Shown here one piece after another: positions 49,183-61,413 of a stretch of DNA of 64,000 bases. The notes beneath the pieces are model-generated. The model had not been told where the DNA came from, did not search any database, and saw nothing but the letters and a program-made list of their open reading frames with translations. Each line of letters starts with the position of its first letter. The first letter of the stretch is position 1. Source of the stretch: Calliopsis andreniformis (lineage: Eukaryota; Arthropoda; Insecta; Hymenoptera; Andrenidae); NCBI RefSeq assembly GCF_051401765.1, contig NW_027480506.1, positions 1,240,001 to 1,304,000 on the forward strand, in the 5' to 3' direction. The position numbers and the translations under genes are program-made.

Positions 49183-52100
49183 AGTGTTGTGGATTGAGGA
49201 CGAGGACTGAGGGTTGAGTATTGATGTTTGAGGTCTGAGGATTGTGGATTGAGTATTGAGAATAGAGGATTGAGGATTGAGGATTGAGGATTGAAGACTG
49301 AGGATTGAGGATTGAGGATGAGGGCTGAGGGTTGAGGATACAGAAGTGAGGATTCAGGATTGAGGATTGAAGATTGAGGATTGGGTATTCAGGATTGAAG
49401 AATGAGGATTGAGGATTGAGGATTGAGGATCGAGGATTGAGGATTGAAGATTGAGGATTGGGTACTGAGTATTGAAGAATGAGGATTGAGGATTGAGGAT
49501 TGAGGATTGAAGACTGAGTATTGAGGATTCAAGATTGACGATTGAGGATTGAGGATTGAGGATTGAGGATTGAGGATTGAACATTGAGGACTGAGTGTTG
49601 AGGGTTGAGTGATGAGAATTGTTGTTTGTGGATAGAGGTTTGAAGATTGCAGATTGCGTATTGAGTATTGAAAACTGTGAATTGAGGATATTCTACTGAG
49701 AATTGAGGATTGACGACTGATTGTAGAGGACTGAGGGCCGAAGATTGAGGATTCAGGATTGAGGATTCAGAACTGAGGTTTGAGGACTGAGGATTGAGGA
49801 TTGAAGATTGAGTATTGATGATTGCAGATTGAGGATTGCGGATTGAGGATTGAGGATTGAGGATGAGGGCTGACGGTTGAGGATTGAGGTTTGAGGACGG
49901 AGGACTAAGGATTGAGGATTGAGAATTGAGGATTGAGGATTCAGGATTGAGGATTGAAGATTGTGAATTGGGTATTGAGGATTGAAGAATGAGGATTGAG
50001 GATTGAGGATTGAGGATTGAGTGTTGAGGATTGAGGATTGAGTATTGAGGGTTGAAGACTGACGATTGAGGATTGAGGATTGAGGATTGAGAATTGAGGA
50101 TTGAGGATTGAACGTTGAGTAATGAGGATTGAAGACTGACGATTGAGGATTGAGCATTGAGGATTGAGCATTGAGGATTGAGAATTGAGGATTGAACATT
50201 GAAGATTGAGTATTGAGGATTGAAGTTTGAGAATTGAGGATTGAGGATTGAGGATTGAGGATTGAAGATTGAGGATGAGGGCTGAGGATTGAGGATTGAG
50301 GTTTGAGGACTGAGGACTGAGGTTTGAGGATTGAGAATTGAGGATTGAGGATTGAGGATTGAAGATTGAGGATTGGGTATTGAGGATTGAAGAATGATGA
50401 TTGAGGATTGAGGATTGAGGATTGAAGATTGAGTATTGAGGATTGAAGACTGACGATCGAGGATTGAGGATTGAGGATTGAAGATTGAGTATTTAGGATT
50501 GAAGATTGAGGATTGAGGTTTGAGGACTGAGGATTGAGGATTGAGGATTGAGGATTGAGTATTGAGGATTGAGGACTGAAGATTGAGTATTGGGGATTCA
50601 AGATTGAGAATTGAGGATTGAAGATTGAGGATTGAGGATTGAGGATTGAGCATTGAGGATTGAAGATTGAGGATTGGGGACTGAGTGTTGAGGGTTGAGT
50701 GATGAGAATTGATGTTTGTGGATAGAGATTTGCAGATTGCAGATTGAGTATTGAGTATTGAAAACTGTGAATTAGTGATATTCTATTGAGGAATGAGGAT
50801 TGACAACTGATTGTTGAGGTCTGAGGTCCGAAGATTGAGGATTCAGGATTGAGGATACAGGATTGAGGTTTGAGGACTGAGGATTGAGGATTGAGGATTG
50901 AGGATTGAGGATGGAGGATTGAGGATTGAAGATTGAGGATTGGCTATTGAGGATTGAAGAATGAGGAATGAGGATTGAGGATTGAGGATTGAAGATTGAG
51001 GATTGGGTATTGAGGATTGAAGAATGAGGATTGAGGATTGAGGATTGAGGATTGAGGATTGAGGATTGAGGATAGAGGATTGAAGATTGAGGATTGGGTA
51101 TTGAGGATTGAAGAATGAGGATTGAGGATTGAGGATTGAGGAATGAGGATCGAAGATTGAGTATAGAGGATTGAAGATTGACGATTGAGTATTGAGGATT
51201 GAGGATTGAACATTGAGGACTGAGTGTTAAGGGGTGAGTAATGGGAATTGCTGTCTGTGGATAGAGGTTTGAAGATTGCAGATTGAGTATTATGTATTGA
51301 AAACTGTGAATTGAGGATATTCTATTGAGGATTGAGGATTGACAACTGATTGTTGAGGACTGAGGGCCGAAGATTGAGGATTCAGGATTGAGGGTTGTGG
51401 ATTGAGGACGAGGACTGAGGGCTGAGTATTGATGTTTGAGGTCTGAGGATTGAGGATTGGGGATTGAGAATCGAGGATTGAGGATTGAGGATTGAAGATT
51501 GAGGATTGGGTATTGAGGATTGAAGAATGAGGAATGAGGATTGAGGATTGAGGATTGAGGATTGAAGAAAGAGTATTGAGGATTGAAGATTGAGGATTGG
51601 GGATTGAGGATTGAGGATTGAGGATTGAAGATTGAGGATGAGCGCTGAGGGTTGAGGATTGCGGTTTGAGGACTGAGGGCTGAGGATTGAGGATTGAGGA
51701 TTGAGGATGAGGGCTGAGGGTTGAGGATTGAGGTCTGAGGACTGAGGACTGAGGATTGAGGATTGAGAATTGAGGATTGAGGATTGAGGATTGAGAATTG
51801 AAGAAAGAGTATTGAGGATTGAAGATTGAGGATTGGGGATTGAGGATTGAGGATTGAGGATTGAAGATTGAGGATTCAGGATTGTGGTTTTAGGACTGAG
51901 GATTGAGGGTTGAGATCTGAGGATTGAGGATTGAGGATTGAGAATTGAGGATTGAGGATTGAGGATTGAAGATTGAGGATTGGGTATTGAGGATTGAAGA
52001 ATGAGGATTGAGGATTGAGGATTGAGGATTGAGCATTGAAGAAAGAGTATTGAGGATTGAAGATTGAGGATTGGGGATTGAGGATTGAGGATTGAGGATT

Positions 52101-53120
52101 GAAGATTGACGATTGAGGATGAGGGCTGAGGGTTGAGGATTGAGGTTTGAGGACTGAGGGCTGAGGATTGAGGATTGAGAGTTGAGGATTGAGGATTGAG
52201 GATTGAGGATTGTGAATGAGGGCTCAGGGTTGAGGATTGAGGTTTGAGTATAGAATCCTGAGAATTAAGGTTTTCTATTGAGTATTGAGAATTGAGGATT
52301 GATGGTTGAGTATTGAGGATTGAGGATTGGGGATTGAGGATTGAGAATTGAGGATTGAGGATTGAGGATTGAGGATTGTGAATGAGGGCTCAGGGCTGAG
52401 GATTGAGGTTTGAGTATAGAATCCTGAGAATTCAGGATATTCTATTGAGTATTGAGAATTGAGGGTTGATGGTTGAGTATTGAGGATTGAGGATTGAGGA
52501 TTGAGGATTGAGTATTGAAGATTGAGGATTGATGATTGAGGATTGAGGATTGAGGATTGAGGATTGAGGATTGAAGATTGAGTTTTCAGGATTGAGGATT
52601 GAGGATTGACGATTGAGGATTGAGGATTGAGTATTGAGGATTGAAGATCGAGGATTGGGGACTGAGTGTTGAAGATTGAGGATTGAGGATTGAGTATTGA
52701 GGATTGAGGATTGAGGATTGAAGATTCAGAATTGAGGATTGAAGATTGAGGATTGGGGATTGAGGATTGTGCATTGAGGACTGAGTGTTGAGGGTTGAGT
52801 GATGAGAATTGATGATTGTGGATAAAAGTTTGAAGATTGCAGATTGAGTATTGAGTATTGAAAACTGTGAATTGAGGATATTCTATTGAGGATTGAGGAT
52901 TGACAACTGATTGTTGATGACTGAGGGCTGAAGATTGAGGATTCAGGAATGCGGATTCAGAATTGAGGTTCGAGGACTGAGGATTGAGGATTGAGGATTG
53001 AGAACTGAGGATTGAGGATTGAGGATTGAAGATTGAGGATTGGGTATTGAGGATTGAAGAATGAGGATTGAGGATTGAGGATTGAGGATTGAGGATTGAA
53101 GATTGAGGATTGAGGATTGA
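49183..53120 (+). repeat. 4.18-kb tandem duplication, copy 2, with 238-bp deletion
   Basis: This directly follows copy 1. The two halves of the match lie at offset 4175 (to about 51.80 kb) and 3937 (after it), so about 238 bp (34 heptamers) are missing here, including the AACTCTGAACTG module that copy 1 has at 47859. The last anchors 48499/52436 and 48940/52877 are at 3937. Its right end overlaps copy 2 of the 3-kb block, so the two duplications share a segment. Confidence 0.85.
52253..52442 (+). repeat. Pair of hairpin units, second tandem copy
   Basis: This corresponds to 48316-48505 at offset 3937: a decayed unit near 52254 and an intact one at 52419-52442. The same right-arm damage in both decayed units shows that the damage predates the 4.18-kb duplication. 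Confidence 0.75.
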
Positions 53121-55745
53121 GTGTTGTGGATTGAGGACGAGGACTGAGGGCTGAGTATTGATGTTTGAGGTCTGAGGATTGAGGATTGAGGATTCAGAAT
53201 TGAGGATTGAGGATTGAGGATTGAAGATTGAGGATTGGGTATTGAGGATTGAAGAATGAGAATTGAGGATTGAGGATTGAGGATTGAGGATTGAAGAAAG
53301 AGTATTGAGGATTGAAGATTGAGGATTGGGGATTGAGGATTGAGGATTGAGGATTGAAGATTGAGGATGAGGGCTGAGGGTTGAGGATTGAGGTTTGAGG
53401 ACTGAGGGCTGAGGATTGAGGATTGAGAATTGAGGATTGAGGATTGATGATTGAGGATTGTGAATGAGGGCTCAGGGTTGAGGATTGAGGTTTGAGTATA
53501 GAACCCTGAGAATTCAGGATATTCTATTGAGTATTGAGAATTGAGGATTGATGGTTGAGTATTGAGGATTGAGGATTGAGGATTGAGGATTGAGTATTGA
53601 AGATTGAGGATTGATGATTGAGGATTGAGGATTGAGGATTGAGGATTGAGGATTGAGGATTGAAGATTGAGTATTCAGGATTGAGGGTTGAGGATTGAGG
53701 ATTGAGGATTGAGGATTGAGTATTCAGGATTGAAGATTGAGGATTGGGGACTGAGGATTGAAGATTGAGGATTGGGTATTGAGGATTGAAGAATGAGGAT
53801 TGAGGATTGAGGATTGAGGATTGAGGATTGAGGATTGAGGATAGAGGATTGAAGATTGAGGATTGGGTATTGAGGATTGAAGAATGAGGATTGAGGATTG
53901 AGGATCGAAGATTGAGTATAGAGGATTGAAGATTGACGATTGAGTATTGAGGATTGAGGATTGAACATTGAGGACTGAGTGTTAAGGGATGAGTAATGGG
54001 AATTGTTGTCTGTGGATAGAGGTTTGAAGATTGCAGATTGAGTATTATGTATTGAAAACTGTGAATTGAGGATATTCTATTGAGGATTGAGGATTGACAA
54101 CTGATTGTTGAGGACTGAGGGCCGAAGATTGAGGATTCAGGATTGAGGCTTCAGAATTGAGGTTTGAGGACTGAGGATCGAGGATTGAAGGTTGAGTACT
54201 GAGGATTGAAGGTTGAGGATTGACGATTGAGGATTGAGGATTGAGGATGAGGGCTGAGGGCTGAGGATTGAGGTTTGAGGACTGAGGACTGAGGATTGAG
54301 GATTGAGAATTGAGGACTGAGGATTGAGGATTGAAGATTGAGGATTGGGGATTGAGGATTGAAGAATGAGGATTGAGGATTGAGGATTAAGGATTGTGGA
54401 TTGAGGATTGTTGATTGAGGACTGAAGATTGAGTATTGTGGATTAAAGATTGAGAACTGAGGATTGAGAATTGATGATTGAGGATTGAAGATTGAGGATT
54501 GGGGACTGAGTGTTGAGGGCTGAGTGATGAGAATTGATGTTTGTGGACAGAGGTTTGAAGATTGCAGGTTGAATATTGAGTATTGAAAGGTGTGAATTGA
54601 TGATATTCTAGTGAGGATTGAGGATTGACAACTGATTGTTGAGGTCTCAGGTCTGAAGATTGAGGATTCAGGATAGAGGATTCAGGATTGAGGTTTGAGG
54701 ACTGAGGATTGAGGATTGAGTATTGAGGATTGACCATCGAGGACTGAGGATTGAAGATTGAGGATTGAGGATTGAGGATGAGAGCTGAGGGTTGAGGATT
54801 GAGGTTTGAGGACTGAGGAATGAGGATCGAGGATTGAGAATTGATGATTGAGGATTGAGGATTGAGGATTGAGGATTGAGGATTGAAGATTGAGGATTGG
54901 GGACTGAGTGTTGAGGTTTGAGTGATGAGAATTGATGTTTGTGGATAGAGATTTGGAGATTGCAGACTGAGTATTGCGTATTGATAACTCTGAACTGAGG
55001 ATATTCTATTGAGGATTGAGGATTGACAACCCATTGTTGAGGACTGAGCGCTGAAGGTTGAGGACTCAGGATTGGGGATTCAGGATTGTGGTTTGAGGAC
55101 TGAGGATTGAGGTTTGAGGATTGTGGATTGAGGATTGATTATTGAGGATTGCAGATTGAGGATTGGGTATTGAGGATTGAACATTGAGGTTTGAGGATTG
55201 AGGATTGAGGATTGAGGATTGAGGATTGAGGATTGAAGAATGAATATTGATGATTGAAGATTGAGTATTGAGGATTGAGGGTTGTGGATTGAGGACGAGG
55301 ACTGAGGGCTGAGTATTGATGTTTGAGGTCTGAGGATTGAGGATTGAGAATTGAGAATCGAGGATTGAGGATTGAGGATTGAAAATTGAGGATTGGGTAT
55401 TGAGGATTGAAGGATGAGGAATGAGGATTGAGGATTGAGGATTGATGATTGAAGAAAGAGTATTGAGGATTGAAGATTGAGGATTGGGAATTGAGGATTG
55501 AGGATTGAGGATTGAAGATTGAGGATGAGGGCTGAGGGTTGGGGATTGCGGTTTGAGGACTGAGGGCTGAGGATTGAGGATTGAGGATTGAGGATGAGGG
55601 CTGAGGGTTGAGGATTGAGGTCTGAGGACTGAGGACTGAGGATTGAGGATTCAGAATTGAGGATTGAGGATTGAGGATTGAGGATTGAAGATTGAGTATT
55701 GGGGATTAAAGTTTGAGAATTTAGGATTGGGGATTGATGATTGAC
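52570..55745 (+). repeat. Three-kilobase dispersed block, copy 2
   Basis: All anchors match copy 1 at offset 14065, from GATCGAGG at 52646 to TTAAAGTTTG at 55706. No insertion or deletion is evident along about 3.1 kb; differences are single bases (for example CTAGTGAGG near 54609 where copy 1 has CTATTGAGG). Such perfect length conservation suggests this is the youngest of the three. Confidence 0.84.
53501..53524 (+). repeat. Hairpin unit, AACCCTGAG variant, block copy 2
   Basis: This matches 39436-39459 at offset 14065, with the same shortened stem. Confidence 0.76.
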
Positions 55746-58590
55746 GATTGAGGATTGAGTATTGAGTATTGAAGATTAAGGATTGATGATTGAGGATTGA
55801 GGATTGAGGATTGAGGATTGAGGACTGAGGATTGAAGATTGGATATTCAGGATTGAGGATTGAGGATTGAGGATTGAGGATTGAGGATTGAGTATTGAGG
55901 ATTGAAGATTGAGGATTGGGGACTGAGTGTTGAAGATTGAGGATTGAGGATCGCGTATTGAGGATTGAGGATTGAGGATTGAAGATTCAGTATTAAGGAT
56001 TGAAGATTGAGGATTGAGGATTGAGGATTGAGCATTGAAGACTGAGTGCTGAGGGTTGAGTGATGAGAATTGATGATTGTGGATAGAAGTTTGAAGATTG
56101 CAGATTGAGTATTCAGTATTGAAAACTGTGAATTGAGGATTGAGGATTGACAACTGATTGTTGATGACCGAGGGCTGAAGATTGAGGATTCAGAATTGCG
56201 GATTCAGAATTGAGGTTCGAGGACTGAGGATTGAGGATTGAGGATTGAGAATTGAGGTTTGAGGATTGAGGATTGAGGATTGAAGATTGAGTATTCAGGA
56301 TTGAGGATTGAGGATTGAGGATTGAGGATTGAGTGTTGTGGATTGAGGACGAGGACTGAGGGCTGAGTATTGATGTTTGAGGTCTGAGGATTGAGGATTG
56401 AGGATTGAGAATTGAGGATTGAGGATTGAGGATTGAAGATTGAGGATTGGGTATTGAGGATTGAAGAATGAGGATTGAGGATTGAGGATTGAGGATTGAG
56501 GATTGAGGATTGAGGATGAGGGCTGAGGGTTGAGGATTGAGGTTTGAGGACTGAGGACTGAGGATTGAGGATTGAGAATTGAGGATTGAGGATTGAGGAT
56601 TGAAGATTGAGGATTGGGGATTGAGGATTGAAGAATGAGGATTGAGGATTGAGGATTGAGGATTGTGGATTGAGGATTGTTGATTGAGGACTGAAGATTG
56701 AGTATTGTGGATTAAAGATTGAGAACTGAGGATGGAGAATTGATGATTGAGGATTGAAGATTGAGGATTGGGGACTGAGTGTTGAGGGCTGAGTGATGAG
56801 AATTGATGTTTGTGGACAGAGATTTGAAGATTGCAGGTTGAATATTGAGTATTGAAAGGTGTGAATTGATGATATTCTATTGAGGATTGAGGATTGACAA
56901 CTGATTGTTGAGGTCTCAGGTCTGAAGATTGAGGATTCAGGATAGAGGATTCAGGATTGAGCTTTGAGGACTGAGGATTGAGGATTGAGTATTGAGGATT
57001 GACGATCGAGGACTGAGGATTGAAGATTGAGGATTGAGGATTGAGGATGAGAGCTGAGGATTGAGGATTGAGGATTGTGGATTGAGGATTGATTATTGAG
57101 GATTGAAGATTGAGGATTGGGTATTGAGGATTGAACATTGAGGTTTGAGGATTGAGGATTGAGGATTGAGGATTGAGGATTGAGGATTGAAGAATGAATA
57201 TTGATGATTGAAGATTGAGGATTGAGGATTGAGGGTTGTGGATTGAGGACGAGGACTGAGGGCTGAGTATTGATGTTTGAGGTCTGAGGATTGAGGATTG
57301 AGGATTGAGAATCGAGGATGGAGGATTGAGGATTGAAGATTGAGGATTGGGTATTGAGGATTGAAGAATGAGGAATGAGGATTGAGGATTGAGGATTGAA
57401 GATTGAGGATTGGGTATTGAGGATTGAAGAATGAGGATTGAGGATTGAGGATTGAGGATTGAGGATTGAGGATTGAGGATTGAGGATAGAGGATTGAAGA
57501 TTGAGGATTGGGTATTGAGGATTGAAGAATGAGGATTGAGGATTGAGGATTGAGGAATGAGGATCGAAGATTGAGTATAGAGGATTGAAGATTGACGATT
57601 GAGTATTGAGGATTGAGGATTGAACATTGAGGACTGAGTGTTAAGGGATGAGTAATGGGAATTGTTGTCTGTGGATAGAGGTTTGAAGATTGCAGATTGA
57701 GTATTATGTATTGAAAACTGTGAATTGAGGATATTCTATTGAGGATTGAGGATTGACAACTGATTGTTGAGGACTGAGGGCCGAAGATTGAGGATTCAGG
57801 ATTGAGGGTTGTGGATTGAGGACGAGGACTGAGGGCTGAGTATTGGTGTTTGAGGTCTGAGGATTGAGGATTGAGGATTGAGAATCGAGGATTGAGGATT
57901 GAGGATTGAAGATTGAGGATTGGGTATTGAGGATTGAAGAATGAGGAATGAGGATTGAGGATTGAGGATTGAGAATTGAAGAAAGAGTATTGAGGATTGA
58001 AGATTGAGGATTGGGGATTGAGGATTGAGGATTGAGGATGGAAGATTGAGGATGAGGGCTGAGGGTTGAGGATTGCGTTTTGAGGACTGAGGGCTGAGGA
58101 TTGAGGATTGAGGATTGAGGATGAGGGCTGAGGGTTGAGGATTGAGGTCTGAGGACTGAGGACTGAGGATTGAGGATTGAGAATTGAGGATTGAGGATTG
58201 AGGATTGAGAATTGAAGATTGAGTATTGGGGATTAAAGATTGAGAATTTAGGATTGGGGATTGATGATTGAGGATTGAAGATTGAGGATTGAAGATTGAG
58301 GATTGAAGATTGAGGATTGGGGACTGAGTGTTGAGGGTTGAGTGATGAGAATTGATGTTTGTGGATAGAGATTTGAAGATTGCAGACTGAGTATTGCGTA
58401 TTGAAAACTCTGAACTGAGGATATTCTATTGAGGATTCAGGTTTGACAACTGATTGTTGAGGACTGAGTATTGAAGATTGAGGATTCAGGATTGAGGATT
58501 CAGGATTGTGGTTTTAGGACTGAGGATTGAGGGTTGAGATCTGAGGATTGAGGATTGAGGATTGAGAATTGAGGATTGAGGATTGAGGAT
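55746..58590 (+). repeat. Mosaic of pieces from neighbouring blocks
   Basis: From about 55.78 to 56.5 kb the order matches 62.15-62.88 kb at offset 6373, then 6387 after a 14-bp loss at about 56138. The module at 56871 is the GAAAGGTGTG type from the 3-kb block. From about 57.4 to 58.5 kb the order matches 47.0-47.95 kb (anchors 47141/57730 and 47859/58420; offsets 10589 and 10561, a difference of four heptamers). The 504-codon - strand frame at 56113-57627 runs across these junctions. Confidence 0.7.
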
Positions 58591-58594
58591 TGAA

Positions 58595-61413
58595 GATCGA
58601 GGATTGGGGACTGAGTGTTGAAGATTGAGGATTGAGGATTGAGTATTGAGGATTGAGGATTGAGGATTGAAGATTCAGAATTGAGGATTGAAGATTGAGG
58701 ATTGGGGATTGAGGATTGTGCATTGAGGACTGAGTGTTGAGGGTTGAGTGATGAGAATTGATGATTGTGGATAAAAGTTTGAAGATTGCAGATTGAGTAT
58801 TGAGTATTGAAAACTGTGAATTGAGGATATTCTATTGAGGATTGAGGATTGACAACTGATTGTTGATGACTGAGGGCTGAAGATTGAGGATTCAGGAATG
58901 CGGATTCCCAATTGAGGTTCGAGGACTGAGGATTGAGGATTGAGGATTGAGAACTGAGGATTGAGGATTGAGGATTGAAGATTGAGGATTGGGTATTGAG
59001 GATTGAAGAATGAGGATTGACGATTGAGGATTGAGGATTGAGGATTGAAGATTGAGGATTGAGGATTGAGTGTTGTGGATTGAGGACGAGGACTGAGGGC
59101 TGAGTATTGATGTTTGAGGTCTGAGGATTGAGGATTGAGGATTCAGAATTGAGGATTGAGGATTGAGGATTGAAGATTGAGGATTGGGTATTGAGGATTG
59201 AAGAATGAGAATTGAGGATTGAGGATTGAGGATTGAGGATTGAAGAAAGAGTATTGAGGATTGAAGATTGAGGATTGGGGATTGAGGATTGAGGATTGAG
59301 GATTGAAGATTGAGGATGAGGGCTGAGGGTTGAGGATTGAGGTTCGAGGACTGAGGGCTGAGGATTGAGGATTGAGAATTGAGGATTGAGGATTGAGGAT
59401 TGAGGATTGTGAATGAGGGCTCAGGGTTGAGGATTGAGGTTTGAGTATAGAACCCTGAGAATTCAGGATATTCTATTGAGTATTGAGAATTGAGGATTGA
59501 TGGTTGAGTATTGAGGATTGAGGATTGAGGATTGAGGATTGAGTATTGAAGATTGAGGATTGATGATTGAGGATTGAGGATTGAGGATTGAGGATTGAGG
59601 ATTGAGGATTGAAGATTGAGTATTCAGGATTGAGGGTTGAGGATTGAGGATTGAGGATTGAGGATTGAGTATTCAGGATTGAAGATTGAGGATTGGGGAC
59701 TGAGGATTGAAGATTGAGGATTGGGTATTGAGGATTGAAGAATGAGGATTGAGGATTGAGGATTGAGGATTGAGGATTGAGGATTGAGGATAGAGGATTG
59801 AAGATTGAGGATTGGGTATTGAGGATTGAAGAATGAGGATTGAGGATTGAGGATCGAAGATTGAGTATAGAGGATTGAAGATTGACGATTGAGTATTGAG
59901 GATTGAGGATTGAACATTGAGGACTGAGTGTTAAGGGATGAGTAATGGGAATTGTTGTCTGTGGATAGAGGTTTGAAGATTGCAGATTGAGTATTATGTA
60001 TTGAAAACTGTGAATTGAGGATATTCTATTGAGGATTGAGGATTGACAACTGATTGTTGAGGACTGAGGGCCGAAGATTGAGGATTCAGGATTGAGGCTT
60101 CAGAATTGAGGTTTGAGGACTGAGGATCGAGGATTGAAGGTTGAGTACTGAGGATTGAAGGTTGAGGATTGACGATTGAGGATTGAGGATTGAGGATGAG
60201 GGCTGAGGGCTGAGGATTGAGGTTTGAGGACTGAGGACTGACGATTGAGGATTGAGAATTGAGGATTGAGGATTGAGGATTGAAGATTGAGGATTGGGGA
60301 TTGAGGATTGAAGAATGAGGATTGAGGATTGAGGATTAAGGATTGTGGATTGAGGATTGTTGATTGAGGACTGAAGATTGAGTATTGTGGATTAAAGATT
60401 GAGAACTGAGGATTGAGAATTGATGATTGAGGATTGAAGATTGAGGATTGGGGACTGAGTGTTGAGGTTTGAGTGATGAGAATTGATGTTTGTGGATAGA
60501 GATTTGGAGATTGCAGACTGAGTATTGCGTATTGATAACTCTGAACTGAGGATATTCTATTGAGGATTGAGGATTGACAACCCATTGTTGAGGACTGAGC
60601 GCTGAAGGTTGAGGACTCAGGATTGGGGATTCAGGATTGTGGTTTGAGGACTGAGGATTGAGGATTGAGGATTGTGGATTGAGGATTGATTATTGAGGAT
60701 TGCAGATTGAGGATTGGGTATTGAGGATTGAACATTGAGGTTTGAGGATTGAGGATTGAGCATTGAGGATTGAGGATTGAGGATTGAAGAATGAATATTG
60801 ATGATTGAAGATTGAGTATTGAGGATTGAGGGTTGTGGATTGAGGACGAGGACTGAGGGCTGAGTATTGATGTTTGAGGTCTGAGGATTGAGGATTGAGG
60901 ATTGAGAATCGAGGATTGAGGATTGAGGATTGAAAATTGAGGATTGGGTATTGAGGATTGAAGGATGAGGAATGAGGATTGAGGATTGAGGATTGATAAT
61001 TGAAGAAAGAGTATTGAGGATTGAAGATTGAGGATTGGGGATTGAGGATTGAGGATTGAGGATTGAAGATTGAGGATGAGGGCTGAGGGTTGAGGATTGC
61101 GGTTTGAGGACTGAGGGCTGAGGATTGAGGATTGAGGGTTGAGGATGAGGGCTGAGGGTTGAGGATTGTGGTCTGAGGACTGAGGACTGAGGATTGAGGA
61201 TTGAGAATTGAGGATTGAGGATTGAGGATTGAGGATTGAAGATTGAGTATTGGGGATTAAAGTTTGAGAATTTAGGATTGGGGATTGATGATTGAGGATT
61301 GAAGATGGAGCATTGAAGATTGAGGATTGGGGACTGAGTGTTGAGGGTTGAGTGATGAGAATTGATGTTTGTGGATAGAGATTTGAAGATTGCAGACTGA
61401 GTATTGCGTATTG
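58595..61413 (+). repeat. Three-kilobase dispersed block, copy 3, with 398-bp deletion
   Basis: This matches copy 1 at offset 20014 from GATCGAGG at 58595 to about 60460, then at 19616 (anchor 60551 equals 40935 of copy 1). About 398 bp are missing, so the GAAAGGTGTG module has been lost and its left flank is joined to the GACAACCCATTG module. The match runs to about 61413, slightly further than copy 2. Confidence 0.83.
59450..59473 (+). repeat. Hairpin unit, AACCCTGAG variant, block copy 3
   Basis: This matches 39436-39459 at offset 20014, with the same shortened stem. Confidence 0.76.

Noticed and set aside
38500..61413. The three dispersed 3-kb blocks as copies of a transposon
   Set aside because: They have no terminal inverted repeats, target-site duplications or transposase-like frame, and are made of the same heptamers as their surroundings. 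Recombination within the satellite explains them better.
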